From the NCBI RefSeq assembly GCF_009711165.2, contig NZ_WMID02000027.1, positions 1 through 64,000 of the forward strand: DNA of 64,000 nt, read 5' to 3'. A program made the position numbers and the translations under genes. Below the pieces are notes generated by a model that searched no databases, was not told the DNA's origin, and saw only the letters and a list, made by a program, of their open reading frames with translations. Positions 25,802-35,089 of this stretch are shown in pieces. This stretch comes from Flavobacterium sp. MC2016-06. GTDB lineage: Bacteria > Bacteroidota > Bacteroidia > Flavobacteriales > Flavobacteriaceae. The stretch's first letter is position 1; each line of letters begins with the position of its first letter.

Positions 25802-25820
25802 TGCTTCTCTAATGCGGATG

Positions 25821-25828
25821 CAAAAATA
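25821..25828 (-). promoter_or_regulatory. -7 box of the tRNA-Glu cluster
   Basis: Read on the minus strand this is TATTTTTG, a TAnnTTTG match 20 bases before the first tRNA. Confidence 0.55.
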
Positions 25829-25878
25829 CAACTATTTTTAAGATGTACAATACCTGACGCGAAAAAAATTAAAAAAAA

Positions 25879-27357
25879 TTAATAAGCCTTCGCAAACAAC
25901 GCTCTTTTTGCAGAAGGACTACCAGTAAACACACAGGTTCCCGCCTCTTCTTTAGCGTCTAAAGGAATACAACGAATCGTTGCTTTTGTTAGATCTTTTA
26001 TCTTCTCTTCTGTAGCAGCTGTACCGTCCCAATGAGCAGATACAAAACCACCTTTTCCATCTAAAACTTCCTTAAACTCCTCAAAACTATTTACTTCTGT
26101 AATATGTGTATTACGATAATCTAATGCTTTATTAAATAAATCAGTTTGAATCTGCTCAAGGAGTTCATTTATATAATTTACAATTCCTTCGCCAGAAACC
26201 GTCTCTTTTGACAAAGTATCACGTCTTGCCACCTCAAAAGTTCCGTTTTCTAAATCTTTTGGTCCAACAGCAATTCTAACAGGAACACCTTTTAATTCCC
26301 ATTCTGCAAATTTAAATCCTGGTTTTTGTGTCGTTCTGTCATCATATTTAACCGAGATTCTTAATTTCTTAAGTTTCGTAGTCAATTCATTTACTGCAGT
26401 CGTAATTTCAGCCAATTGTTCATCTGTCTTATATATAGGAACAATCACAACTTGTATTGGTGCCAAATTTGGAGGCAGAACTAATCCTTGATCATCAGAG
26501 TGCGTCATTACCAAAGCTCCCATTAAACGAGTTGAAACTCCCCAAGAAGTCCCCCAAACGTGTTCTTGTTTTCCTTCGGCATTTGCAAACTTAACATCAA
26601 AAGCTTTTGCAAAGTTCTGACCTAAGAAATGTGATGTTCCTGCCTGAAGCGCTTTTCCATCCTGCATTAATGCTTCAATACAATATGTTTCATCTGCACC
26701 AGCAAAACGCTCTGTTTCTGTTTTTATACCTTTTACAACTGGAATTGCCATAAAGTTTTCCGCAAAATCAGCATAAACATTCATCATTTTTACCGATTCT
26801 TCCACAGCTTCTACTTTTGTTGCATGAGCTGTATGCCCTTCTTGCCATAAAAATTCTGCCGTTCTTAAAAACAAACGTGTACGCATTTCCCAACGCACTA
26901 CATTTGCCCATTGATTAATAAGTAAAGGCAAATCTCTATAAGACTGCACCCATCCTTTATAGGTAGACCAAATAATTGCTTCACTCGTAGGACGAACAAT
27001 AAGTTCTTCTTCTAATTTAGCATTTGGATCAACCATTAACTTTCCAGGTTTGTCTGGATCATTTTTCAATCTATAATGTGTCACAATAGCACATTCTTTT
27101 GCAAATCCTTCTGCATTCTTCTCTTCCGCCTCAAACATGCTTTTAGGCACAAATAAAGGGAAATACGCATTTTGATGTCCTGTTTCTTTAAACATTCTAT
27201 CTAACTCAGCTTGCATTTTTTCCCATATAGCGTATCCGTACGGTTTAATAACCATACATCCTCTAACTCCTGAATTTTCGGCTAGATCTGCTTTTACAAC
27301 CAGCTCGTTATACCATTTCGAATAATCTTCTGATCTTGTAGTGAGGTTCTTACTCAT
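25879..27357 (-). CDS. proS: Prolyl-tRNA synthetase (short, eukaryote/archaeal-type)
   Basis: A 492-residue class II synthetase. The start [39 protein letters not shown], and the motif 2 region [36 protein letters not shown], identify the archaeal/eukaryotic-like ProRS. It lacks the INS editing domain of the longer bacterial type, in keeping with its length. The C-terminal anticodon-binding domain ends in the zinc-like segment and the final aromatic residue (FAKAY) typical of this group. It is cytoplasmic and charges tRNA-Pro. The promoter is back-to-back with that of the next gene. Confidence 0.96.
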   Translation of the reverse strand: MSKNLTTRSEDYSKWYNELVVKADLAENSGVRGCMVIKPYGYAIWEKMQAELDRMFKETGHQNAYFPLFVPKSMFEAEEKNAEGFAKECAIVTHYRLKNDPDKPGKLMVDPNAKLEEELIVRPTSEAIIWSTYKGWVQSYRDLPLLINQWANVVRWEMRTRLFLRTAEFLWQEGHTAHATKVEAVEESVKMMNVYADFAENFMAIPVVKGIKTETERFAGADETYCIEALMQDGKALQAGTSHFLGQNFAKAFDVKFANAEGKQEHVWGTSWGVSTRLMGALVMTHSDDQGLVLPPNLAPIQVVIVPIYKTDEQLAEITTAVNELTTKLKKLRISVKYDDRTTQKPGFKFAEWELKGVPVRIAVGPKDLENGTFEVARRDTLSKETVSGEGIVNYINELLEQIQTDLFNKALDYRNTHITEVNSFEEFKEVLDGKGGFVSAHWDGTAATEEKIKDLTKATIRCIPLDAKEEAGTCVFTGSPSAKRALFAKAY

Positions 27358-27410
27358 ATTGAATAGTTTGGCACAAATTTTGTTTTATTAATTTTAACTA
27401 AAAAGTTTCA

Positions 27411-27418
27411 CAAAACTA
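27411..27418 (-). promoter_or_regulatory. -7 box of proS
   Basis: Read on the minus strand this is TAGTTTTG (TAnnTTTG), 54 bases before the proS ATG. Confidence 0.5.
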
Positions 27419-27420
27419 AC

Positions 27421-27428
27421 TATTTTTG
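27421..27428 (+). promoter_or_regulatory. -7 box of the Gly/Tyr-rich lipoprotein gene
   Basis: TATTTTTG (TAnnTTTG), only 2 bases from the divergent proS box, so the two polymerase sites overlap. Confidence 0.5.
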
Positions 27429-27458
27429 TAATGTGCAACAATAAAAAACACCACAGAT

Positions 27459-28436
27459 ATGAAAACTTCTACTTCTCTTCGCCAAAATTCAACTCGTTTC
27501 TATTTAATTGGATTACTGAGTTTACTAGCGGCATCGTGTGGTTCTTACCAAAACACTTCTTATCATGACAATGATGGAGTATATGGTAACCAAAGAAACA
27601 CGTATGCTCAAACAAATACTGCAAACACAAATAATCAATATAAGGATTACTTTAAATCATTGCAAGATGATAATCAGCCAACTGAAATTTTTACTGACGT
27701 AGATAATTACGGTAATTATGCAGAAACTGACAGCACAGATACAGAGTCAGCCAATGCATATCCAGCTTGGGGAAGCAGTAATAGTGACGTATCTGTAAAT
27801 GTTTACCCAGACTCTAATTGGTCATGGGGGCTTTCTATGGGCTGGGGATATCCTTATTACGGATATGGTTATGATTACGGAGGTGGCTACTGGGGCTATC
27901 CTGGATATACATGGGGATACCCTGGATATTGGGGAGGCGGCTACGGATGGGGTTATCCAGGATACTGGGGAAGACCTGCTTACGGATACGGATATAACAA
28001 TTACAACTATAGCTATGGAAGAAGAGGATCTGCTGCTTATTATGGAGGAAGAAATTACGCTTCTAACAGAGGCTATGCTACAAGCAGAAACTACACAACT
28101 AACAGAGGTTATGTAACTAATAGATCATCTAACGGCTATTCAGACTTCAGAAGAAGTTCTAGTGTAAACGGAAGAAACAGTAGTCCTACTTTTACAAACA
28201 GAAGAAGCACAACTCAATACAATAACAACGGCTACAACAACTACAACAGAAGCAGCAGTAACACCAACAGAAGCTACAACTACAACAACAGCGGTAACAG
28301 CAACTCATCTAGAAGCTACTCTCCTAGTCCATCACGCTCAATGAACAATGGCGGCGGCGGCGGAAGTATGAGATCTGGCGGTGGCGGTGGCGGCGGTGGA
28401 AGATCTGGTGGCGGCGGAGGCGGTGGAAGAAGATAA
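27459..28436 (+). CDS. Gly/Tyr/Asn-rich low-complexity lipoprotein
   Basis: A 325-residue protein with a lipoprotein signal ending at LLAASC (Cys27). Residues 30-120 are polar. Residues about 125-185 are a run of Gly-Tyr-Trp-Pro motifs (WGYPYYGYGYDYGG, WGYPGYW repeated). Residues 185-290 are rich in Arg, Asn, Ser and Tyr (NRGYxTxR repeats), and the end is almost pure glycine with Arg-Ser. No fold or enzyme motif is visible. It is presumably outer-membrane attached and intrinsically disordered; the function is unknown. Similar genes sit next to proS in other flavobacteria as far as I recall. It is followed after 45 bases by a FadL-like porin gene, probably co-transcribed. Confidence 0.75.
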   Translation: MKTSTSLRQNSTRFYLIGLLSLLAASCGSYQNTSYHDNDGVYGNQRNTYAQTNTANTNNQYKDYFKSLQDDNQPTEIFTDVDNYGNYAETDSTDTESANAYPAWGSSNSDVSVNVYPDSNWSWGLSMGWGYPYYGYGYDYGGGYWGYPGYTWGYPGYWGGGYGWGYPGYWGRPAYGYGYNNYNYSYGRRGSAAYYGGRNYASNRGYATSRNYTTNRGYVTNRSSNGYSDFRRSSSVNGRNSSPTFTNRRSTTQYNNNGYNNYNRSSSNTNRSYNYNNSGNSNSSRSYSPSPSRSMNNGGGGGSMRSGGGGGGGGRSGGGGGGGRR

Positions 28437-28481
28437 TCTCTTCTTTATTCAAATCTTAAATTTACATTAAAATCTATCCAA

Positions 28482-29984
28482 ATGAAAAAAATATTTTTCC
28501 TACTAATAACAGGACTAACTTTTAGCGCCTCATATTCACAAGAAGTATCAGATGCTGTACGCTATGCACAAGACAACTTAACCGGAACTGCAAGATTTAG
28601 AGCCATGGGCGGCGCATTTGGAGCAGTTGGAGGAGATTTATCTGCCATAAGCGTTAACCCTGCTGGTTCAGCAATTTTTTCTAACAATCAAGTTGGAGTA
28701 ACTTTTAGCAATCAAAGCGTTAAAAACAATTCTAACTATTTTGGCACTCAAACAAGTGACAGCCAGAACTCGTTTATTCTGAATCAAGCTGGAGGAGTTT
28801 TTGTTTTTAAAGACCATAACCCAAATAATAATTGGAAAAAAATTGCAATTGGCGCTACTTACGAAAACACAAACAATTACAATAACAGAAGTTTTTCTGC
28901 AGGAACAAATCCAACAAATTCTGTTGACGGCTATTTTTTAGCATACGCTAACGGAATTCCATTGGGAAACATAACAAACATAGATTACAGAGATCAATAT
29001 TACGACGAACAACAAGCCTATTTCGGATATAAAGGATACGTTATAAACCCTGTAAATAATAACGACAGCAATACTCAATATACTAGTAATGTTCCTGCTG
29101 GCGGCAAATACTATCAAGAAAACGAAATCTATACTACTGGATATAATAGCAAAATTAGCTTCAACATTGCAACATCATATAAAGACCGTTTATATTTTGG
29201 AGCAAATTTAAATGTACACGTTACAGATTACAGAAGATCTACTAGTTTTTACGAAGACAACAACAATCCATTAGTAGCAACTGAAACCATATCAAACCTA
29301 CGTTTTAACAACGACCTATATACTTATGGTAATGGTTTTTCTTTTCAACTTGGAGCAATTGCCAAAGTTACAGAAGCTTTTAGACTTGGTTTAGCTTATG
29401 AATCAAACACTTGGTATGAATTATACGATGAAGTTTCTCAAAGCCTATACACAACAACAGAAACTAGCGGAGGACAATCTTTTAACAATAACGTCAACCC
29501 AAACATTGTAAATGTTTATGACTCATATACACTACAAACTCCTGGGAAATTTACTTTTAGCGGTGCTTACATATTTGGAAAATCAGGACTAATTAGTGTT
29601 GATTATTCTATTAAAGATTACAGCAACAGTAAATTCAAACCAACAAGTGACGCTAACTTTAGAGGCCTAAACAGTGCCATCGACAACACTTTAACCACAG
29701 CTGGAGAATTAAGAGTTGGTGCCGAATACAAAATTAAACAATGGAGTTTACGCGGAGGATACCGTTATGAAGACAGCCCTTATAAAAACGGAACCACAAT
29801 TGGAGATTTAAACAGCTATTCTGGCGGTTTAGGATACAGTTTTGGCGCTACAAAAATAGACCTAGCTTATTCTTATTTAGAAAGAAAATCAAATCAAGGA
29901 TTTTTTGCAACTGGATTTACTGATGGAGCAAACATTACATCGAAACTAAATAATGTTTCTTTGACTTTATTATTTGAATTGTAA
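28482..29984 (+). CDS. OmpP1/FadL/TodX-family outer membrane transporter
   Basis: A 500-residue protein with a signal peptide ending at ASYSQ (residue 20). The N-terminal FRAMGGAFGAVGGDLSAISVNPAGSAIFSNN, with NPAG at 59-62, is the FadL/TodX plug signature. The remainder is amphipathic beta strands ending in Leu (NVSLTLLFEL), as for a 14-strand barrel. The family takes up hydrophobic compounds such as long-chain fatty acids across the outer membrane. It probably forms one transcript with the Gly/Tyr-rich lipoprotein upstream and ends at the 30014-30045 terminator. Confidence 0.88.
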   Translation: MKKIFFLLITGLTFSASYSQEVSDAVRYAQDNLTGTARFRAMGGAFGAVGGDLSAISVNPAGSAIFSNNQVGVTFSNQSVKNNSNYFGTQTSDSQNSFILNQAGGVFVFKDHNPNNNWKKIAIGATYENTNNYNNRSFSAGTNPTNSVDGYFLAYANGIPLGNITNIDYRDQYYDEQQAYFGYKGYVINPVNNNDSNTQYTSNVPAGGKYYQENEIYTTGYNSKISFNIATSYKDRLYFGANLNVHVTDYRRSTSFYEDNNNPLVATETISNLRFNNDLYTYGNGFSFQLGAIAKVTEAFRLGLAYESNTWYELYDEVSQSLYTTTETSGGQSFNNNVNPNIVNVYDSYTLQTPGKFTFSGAYIFGKSGLISVDYSIKDYSNSKFKPTSDANFRGLNSAIDNTLTTAGELRVGAEYKIKQWSLRGGYRYEDSPYKNGTTIGDLNSYSGGLGYSFGATKIDLAYSYLERKSNQGFFATGFTDGANITSKLNNVSLTLLFEL

Positions 29985-30013
29985 TTAAAAATAAATAATA
30001 GATAAATAAGCTT

Positions 30014-30045
30014 CCGTCAAGTCTCTTACTTGACGGATTTTTTTT
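30014..30045 (+). terminator. Terminator after FadL-like gene
   Basis: The hairpin CCGTCAAGT / ACTTGACGG has a 5-base loop and is followed by a T-run. Confidence 0.9.
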
Positions 30046-30046
30046 A

Positions 30047-30119
30047 CCCTAATGGAAGCAAATCTTTTTATTCCACTTTTACAGATCAAAATATATTCCA
30101 GACAACAAGATTTGCTTCA
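30047..30119. repeat. Dispersed hairpin repeat, 'atggaagc...gcttc' family (copy 1)
   Basis: It opens with CCCTAATGGAAGC and closes with CAAGATTTGCTTC; the ends (GAAGCAAATC and GATTTGCTTC) are complementary. The layout and many bases match the block at 52574-52654. Confidence 0.55.
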
Positions 30120-30170
30120 TAAAAAACATGTAAAAGAAAGGGAAACAAGCTGTGTTTGAATAAAAAAGTG

Positions 30171-30178
30171 TAATTTTG
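30171..30178 (+). promoter_or_regulatory. -7 box of rimO
   Basis: TAATTTTG (TAnnTTTG), 20 bases before the start codon. Confidence 0.55.
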
Positions 30179-30197
30179 CACTCCAATTTATAAAAGT

Positions 30198-31511
30198 ATG
30201 AGAACCAAGTCTTTAAAAAAGAACAAAATTAACGTAATCACTCTTGGGTGTTCTAAAAATGTTTATGACAGCGAAGTCCTTATGGGACAACTTCGTGCAA
30301 ACGGAAAAGAAGTTGAACACGAAGCTCCTGCAGAAAGAGAAGGAAACATTATTGTAATAAACACTTGTGGTTTTATTGATAATGCTAAAGCAGAATCTGT
30401 AAACATGATTTTGGAATATGCCGATAAAAAAGACAGAGGATTAGTTGATAAAGTTTTTGTGACTGGATGTTTGTCTGAGCGTTACAGACCAGATTTAGAA
30501 AAAGAAATTCCTAATGTTGATCAATATTTTGGTACTACTGAATTACCTCAACTATTGAAAGCTTTGGGTGCCGATTATAAACACGAGTTATTAGGCGAGC
30601 GTTTAACTACAACTCCTAAAAACTATGCTTACTTAAAAATTGCCGAAGGATGCGACAGACCTTGCAGTTTTTGTGCTATTCCGTTAATGAGAGGAACTCA
30701 CGTTTCGCAGCCAATTGAAAAACTGGTAAAAGAAGCACAAGGTTTAGCTAAAAATGGCGTTAAAGAATTAATCTTGATCGCGCAAGACTTAACTTATTAT
30801 GGTCTTGATATTTATAAAAAGAGAAATCTTGCTGAACTTCTTGAAGAATTAGCAAAAGTAGAAGGTATCGAATGGATTCGTTTGCATTATGCCTACCCTA
30901 CTGGTTTCCCGATGGATGTTTTAGAATTAATGAAACGCGAACCTAAGATTTGTAATTATATTGATATTCCGTTACAGCATATCTCTGATTCTATTTTAAA
31001 ATCTATGCGCCGTGGTACAACTCAAGCAAAAACCACTCAATTATTAAAAGATTTCCGTGCTGCTGTTCCTGGAATGGCAATTAGAACTACTTTAATTGTA
31101 GGTTATCCTGGAGAAACTCAGGAAGATTTTGAAATTTTGAAAGATTTTGTTCAAGAAATGAAATTTGACAGAATGGGATGTTTTGCTTACTCTCACGAAG
31201 AAAACACACATGCTTATTTACTTGAAGATGATGTTCCAGCCGATGTAAAACAAGCTAGAGCAAATGAAATTATGGAATTGCAGTCGCAAATTTCATGGGA
31301 TATGAATCAAGAGAAAGTTGGAAAAGTTTTCAAATGCATTATTGACAGAAAAGAAGGCGCTCATTTTGTGGGTAGAACAGAATTTGATAGTCCTGATGTT
31401 GACAACGAAGTATTAATTGATGCTTCTAAACATTACGTAAAAACAGGTGAATTTGTTAATATCAAGATAATTGAGGCTACAGAATTTGATTTATACGGAG
31501 AACCTGCTTAA
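30198..31511 (+). CDS. rimO: Ribosomal protein S12 methylthiotransferase RimO
   Basis: A 437-residue radical-SAM enzyme that adds a methylthio group to the conserved Asp of ribosomal protein S12. The UPF0004 domain contributes Cys18, Cys57 and Cys91 for the auxiliary iron-sulfur cluster. The radical-SAM motif is Cys152-x3-Cys156-x2-Cys159 (GCDRPCSFCAIPLMRG). The C-terminal TRAM domain follows (about 370-437). PLMRGTHVSQP and the HYAYPTGF region favour RimO over MiaB. It is the first gene of a probable three-gene unit ending at the 33058 terminator. Confidence 0.95.
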   Translation: MRTKSLKKNKINVITLGCSKNVYDSEVLMGQLRANGKEVEHEAPAEREGNIIVINTCGFIDNAKAESVNMILEYADKKDRGLVDKVFVTGCLSERYRPDLEKEIPNVDQYFGTTELPQLLKALGADYKHELLGERLTTTPKNYAYLKIAEGCDRPCSFCAIPLMRGTHVSQPIEKLVKEAQGLAKNGVKELILIAQDLTYYGLDIYKKRNLAELLEELAKVEGIEWIRLHYAYPTGFPMDVLELMKREPKICNYIDIPLQHISDSILKSMRRGTTQAKTTQLLKDFRAAVPGMAIRTTLIVGYPGETQEDFEILKDFVQEMKFDRMGCFAYSHEENTHAYLLEDDVPADVKQARANEIMELQSQISWDMNQEKVGKVFKCIIDRKEGAHFVGRTEFDSPDVDNEVLIDASKHYVKTGEFVNIKIIEATEFDLYGEPA

Positions 31512-31553
31512 ATTTACAGTGAACAAATGCTAACTTTTGATAAAAACACTTTT

Positions 31554-32111
31554 ATGAAACCTACCAAATCTTTATTCTTATTAGTTTTTACCTTATTGTG
31601 TATTAATTCTATTTCTGCTCAATACGGAAACGGATATAATAATGGTTATGGAGGTGGTGGTTATGGTGGTGGATACGGAAATAGAGGTGGCGGAATGGGA
31701 ATGGATAGAAGTATGATGCAACAGCAAAATACACCAAGCAAACCTAAAGAAATTCCTGCTGAAGAAACTGCAGCAAAAATTGTGGAACAGATGAAACCTG
31801 AGGTTAATCTTGATGATCTACAAGCTATTGCTATTACAAATGTCATAGCAGACAGCATGAAAGAACAAGGTATTCTTTTGAAAAATGAAAGCAGCTCTCA
31901 AGATGAAAAATTGGAGCAGATGAAAGCATTGAGAGAAAGTACAACAAAAAAAATCACTGCTTTTTTAAATCCTGATCAGGTAGAAAAATATACTGCTTTC
32001 ATGAATAATTTTAAAGAGATTAAAAAAACAAAAAATAAGAAGAAAAAAGACTCAAAAGAAGAGACAAAAGATAAAAAAGAAAATACCGACACACCAAAAG
32101 TTGAAGAATAG
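31554..32111 (+). CDS. Small exported protein with Gly-rich N-terminus
   Basis: 185 residues from the ATG at 31554. An in-frame ATG 27 bases upstream would bury the signal peptide (MKPTKSLFLLVFTLLCINSISAQ). After the signal comes a Gly/Tyr/Asn-rich stretch (about 25-55), then a helical part with two related segments (LDDLQAIAITNVIADSMKEQG... and LNPDQVEKYTAFMNNFKEI), reminiscent of LTxxQ/Spy-like periplasmic helical proteins. It ends in a long Lys/Glu-rich tail. The function is unknown and the Spy-like comparison is weak. It lies between rimO and a peptidoglycan amidase gene and is probably co-transcribed with them. Confidence 0.7.
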   Translation: MKPTKSLFLLVFTLLCINSISAQYGNGYNNGYGGGGYGGGYGNRGGGMGMDRSMMQQQNTPSKPKEIPAEETAAKIVEQMKPEVNLDDLQAIAITNVIADSMKEQGILLKNESSSQDEKLEQMKALRESTTKKITAFLNPDQVEKYTAFMNNFKEIKKTKNKKKKDSKEETKDKKENTDTPKVEE

Positions 32112-32147
32112 CGTTTTGTCAACTTCATCTTAAATCATAATGAAACC

Positions 32148-33053
32148 ATGGCAAAAAAACTTTTTTATTATCTGACTTTAGCAATTATTATAACTTCTTG
32201 CTCTACAAATCCTTATAAAACTACTGAAAAAGCTTACGATCAACAGCTTAAAACTTTAGAAAACCAGATTACGAGCAAAGAAGCACAAACAATTCCCGCT
32301 GTAAGTCCTGTGGTTATTGACACAACTTATGCACAACAATTGGGCATTATAAAAGATACTTTGTCAAAAACAGGATCTACTTATTTATTAAACGGCATTA
32401 ACACAGAATGGGTTGGTACTGTAAATTTTAATTTAAGAAAACCTAGTTTCATTATTATACATCATACTGCTCAAGATTCTATTCAGCAGACTATTAACAC
32501 TTTTACAAAAACCCGAACTCAGGTTAGCGCACATTATGTTATTTCTGAAAATGGAAAAGTAGTTCAGATGCTGAATGATTATTTACGAGCTTGGCACGCT
32601 GGAAATTCATCTTGGGGAAAAGCTACAGACTTAAATTCTTCTTCTATTGGAATTGAACTTGACAACAACGGTTTTAAACCCTTTACTGAAGCACAAATAA
32701 GCAGTTTAGTTGCTCTTTTGACAAAACTAAAGAAAGACTATAATATTCCGACTCAAAACATTCTAGGTCATGCTGATATTGCACCGGGAAGAAAACAAGA
32801 TCCAAGTGCTTTATTTCCTTGGAAAACGCTTGCTGAAAAAGGTTTTGGAATTTGGCCTGATGCTGTTTTAGAAGAAGCTCCTTTTGATTTTAAAATAGAA
32901 CCTGCATTGAGAATAATAGGTTACAACACCAAAAATCTTTCGGCAGCAATTCAAGCTTTTAAACTGCATTATATTCAAACCGATGTAACTGCTACTCTAG
33001 ATAGAAAAACAATTGACACTATTTATTCTATTTACAAGAAACAAGTACAATAG
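32148..33053 (+). CDS. N-acetylmuramoyl-L-alanine amidase, lipoprotein
   Basis: A 301-residue AmpD-type amidase (Amidase_2). The lipoprotein signal ends at ITSC (Cys18). The zinc site is formed by His105 (IIIHHT), His208 (GHADIAPG) and Asp218 (KQDPSALFPW), with Glu170 (GIELDNNG) nearby. AHYVISENGKVVQML and LRAWHAGNSSW are family marks. The last 70 residues are a short helical domain resembling peptidoglycan-binding modules. It cuts the bond between muramic acid and L-Ala in the periplasm. It is the last gene before a strong terminator. Confidence 0.92.
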   Translation: MAKKLFYYLTLAIIITSCSTNPYKTTEKAYDQQLKTLENQITSKEAQTIPAVSPVVIDTTYAQQLGIIKDTLSKTGSTYLLNGINTEWVGTVNFNLRKPSFIIIHHTAQDSIQQTINTFTKTRTQVSAHYVISENGKVVQMLNDYLRAWHAGNSSWGKATDLNSSSIGIELDNNGFKPFTEAQISSLVALLTKLKKDYNIPTQNILGHADIAPGRKQDPSALFPWKTLAEKGFGIWPDAVLEEAPFDFKIEPALRIIGYNTKNLSAAIQAFKLHYIQTDVTATLDRKTIDTIYSIYKKQVQ

Positions 33054-33056
33054 TAG

Positions 33057-33115
33057 TCGACAGATAAAAAAAAGCTGTATTTCTAAAAGAAATACAGCTT
33101 TTTTTTATCTGTCGA
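33057..33115 (+). terminator. Long perfect hairpin terminator
   Basis: An uninterrupted inverted repeat: CGACAGATAAAAAAAAGCTG and its complement around an 8- to 10-base loop region (TTTCTAAAAGAAA). It begins 4 bases after the amidase stop. Confidence 0.9.
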
Positions 33116-33251
33116 AGTTATGAATTATGAGTTATAAGTTTTGAGTTCCTACTGAGCGCGTATCTATTATTATTTAAAATTTAATAAGTAACAATTATTC
33201 ACTTCTATTATTTACACATACCATATAAACTCATATTTTACATAACGTTTC

Positions 33252-33326
33252 ACTCATAACTCATAACTCATAACTCATAACTCATAACTCATAACTCATA
33301 ACTCATAACTCATAACTCATAACTCA
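33252..33326. repeat. 7-base tandem repeat (ACTCATA)n
   Basis: About 10.7 copies in 75 bases with no interruption. A partly complementary stretch (ATTATGAGTTATAAG) lies at 33122-33140. Non-coding, between amidase and porin genes. Confidence 0.95.
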
Positions 33327-33350
33327 CAGCGCAAATTAAAAGAAATAAAA

Positions 33351-33400
33351 AAGCTGCCAAAACATTAATATGTTTCGACAGCTCCAAAAAAAAAAAAAAA
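33351..33400 (-). terminator. Porin gene terminator with 15-base A-run
   Basis: The arms AGCTGCCAAAACAT and ATGTTTCGACAGCT (33352-33383) form the hairpin. On the minus strand it is followed by a T-run. A homopolymer of 15 A (33386-33400) separates it from the gene's stop codon. Confidence 0.8.
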
Positions 33401-33415
33401 TATCAATCTTTATCT

Positions 33416-34474
33416 CTAGAAAGAGTATGTTGTGGCAATTAAACCGAAGAAACTTCCCCCAGTTGGCATTGCATCTTTGTTTGCAAAAATATCTTCAGAG
33501 GCAGCATCGTATCTGATCTCTGGGATAATTGTAAGTTTCCCTACTTTATAATTTAATGACGCTGTATTAGCAAATACACTAGATCCTGTTAAGGTTCCTA
33601 AACTTGCTGCAGCATTTTTACCATCAAAATATTCCATTCTGTAAGCTAAACTCAATGTTGGAGTAAATGCATAATTAGCATATCCTACTAATGAAAACCA
33701 ATCTCCATCTAAACCGCTGTCAAAATCATTTGTTGTTTTAGCATAAGTTGCATTAAACCCTAATGAAAAACTATCGCTTATTGTTTGAGATGCAACAAAA
33801 TCAATTTGAGTTTTGTTTTCATCTGAAACTGGATTCATACTTCCTGATGTAAAATTCAAGTAAGCACTTCCTTTTTCTCCAATAAATCCTAACTGCGCAA
33901 TGTATGTTTTTTGCGTTGATCCAGCATCCATTGCTGATTTAAAGTCTGTTGGGTTGGTTATACCAAACATCGCTGTAAATTTGCCTGATGTATATTGAGC
34001 TTTCACCCCTGTGTTAAAGAACGGACCGTATGAGAATGCATACGACATACTATAGTTTTTATTCCCTATCGCATCTAGCACTTCGTACCCAATGTGTGTA
34101 CCAAAACTACCTGCTACGACTTTAAATTTATCTGTCAAATTATACGTAAAGTATAATTGTTTAATTAAGAACTTTGTATTTTCTTCATTATACGAAAACT
34201 CTTCTGCTCTGGTTCCGAAACCTAAATCTACAAAAACGGCTGCTTTTCCGAAAGAGTGCCCTGCTTGAATAGATGCCATTCCTAATTCAAATGAATCTTG
34301 TGAGTTGGTAAAGCTCGTTAATCCATTTTGTTGTTTTGAAAAATCGTATTTGTAATATGCGTCTGCCGAACCCGAAAAAGTGGTTGCTGGCGACGTAGAG
34401 GTTTCAGTATCATCTTGGGCAAATGCGAATGAACTGGTTAACATCGCAGCTAAAATGTGTAATACTCTTTTCAT
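33416..34474 (-). CDS. Outer membrane beta-barrel porin (OmpL-like)
   Basis: A 352-residue protein with a signal peptide ending at AFAQ (residue 20). The mature part starts with FSGSADAYYKYDFSKQQNGLTSFTNSQDSFELGMASIQAGHSFGKAAVFVDLGFGTRAEEF, the pattern of the putative beta-barrel porin-2 family of Bacteroidota. Alternating beta strands continue to a C-terminal Phe (IATTYSF), the classic outer-membrane assembly signal. The substrate is unknown; in some flavobacteria relatives sit by ammonium transporters, which is not the case here. It is monocistronic, with a long upstream gap. Confidence 0.8.
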   Translation of the reverse strand: MKRVLHILAAMLTSSFAFAQDDTETSTSPATTFSGSADAYYKYDFSKQQNGLTSFTNSQDSFELGMASIQAGHSFGKAAVFVDLGFGTRAEEFSYNEENTKFLIKQLYFTYNLTDKFKVVAGSFGTHIGYEVLDAIGNKNYSMSYAFSYGPFFNTGVKAQYTSGKFTAMFGITNPTDFKSAMDAGSTQKTYIAQLGFIGEKGSAYLNFTSGSMNPVSDENKTQIDFVASQTISDSFSLGFNATYAKTTNDFDSGLDGDWFSLVGYANYAFTPTLSLAYRMEYFDGKNAAASLGTLTGSSVFANTASLNYKVGKLTIIPEIRYDAASEDIFANKDAMPTGGSFFGLIATTYSF

Positions 34475-35032
34475 GTTTTAATTGGTTTTTAGTTATTAAT
34501 TGATTCTGGTTAGTTAATCTTTTATATATCTATTCAATAGTATAGTCATTTCTAAAACCTCAAATACACCTCCCTTACCTCTTCATTTTCATTAGCGAAT
34601 TTATTAACTTTTGTATGACTACAAGAATTGAAATCTACTTTTTTAATGTTTTGAAGGAAGAATTATGGATTACAAAAATTTACTTAACAATAATCGTTAT
34701 TTGACATTTATACTGTTTTATTTTTAAAAATTCAATAACGTATTTTACCCTATTTCTATGCAAAATTGATAGTTGAAATAAAAAATTGAAGTAAAAAACC
34801 ACAAAAAATAAGATAAAAACATAAAAAATAAATCATACACCCTAAAATTTTAGGGGGTATGATTTATTTTTTACAAAATCAACCTAAAGAAAACATTAAA
34901 AAACAAGGTAGTCAAAGCCGAAATCCAACGAAGAGTACAATTCTTACAAAAATAAAAACTCAAAAACGGTATTTAAAGTAAACTTATGTTATTATGAATG
35001 TTTTATTTTACATCAAAAAAAGACTCCTTTAA
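34475..35032. other. Long intergenic gap with an orphan hairpin
   Basis: About 560 bases without a convincing reading frame. At 34822-34872 there is a strong hairpin (AATAAATCATAC...GTATGATTTATT, inner CCCTAAAATTTTAGGG) with T-runs on both strands, but no annotated gene ends next to it. The rest is very AT-rich. An unannotated small RNA or a lost gene are the obvious options; nothing else is visible. Confidence 0.6.
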
Positions 35033-35066
35033 AACAAAAAAAGCCTGTCCAGAATTTGAACAGGCT
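35033..35066 (-). terminator. Terminator of the PUL minus-strand operon
   Basis: AGCCTGTCC/GAACAGGCT hairpin. Read on the minus strand it is followed by TTTTTTT, 24 bases after the GH5 stop. Confidence 0.85.
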
Positions 35067-35089
35067 GATTTTCAGATTATTTAAATGAT

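Noticed and set aside
33252..33326. Possible CRISPR or iteron array
   Set aside because: It is a 7-base head-to-tail tandem repeat without spacers and with no replication gene beside it.
34615..34704. 29-codon frame starting MTTRIEIYFFNV in the porin upstream gap
   Set aside because: It is too short, has no convincing promoter and no recognisable sequence.
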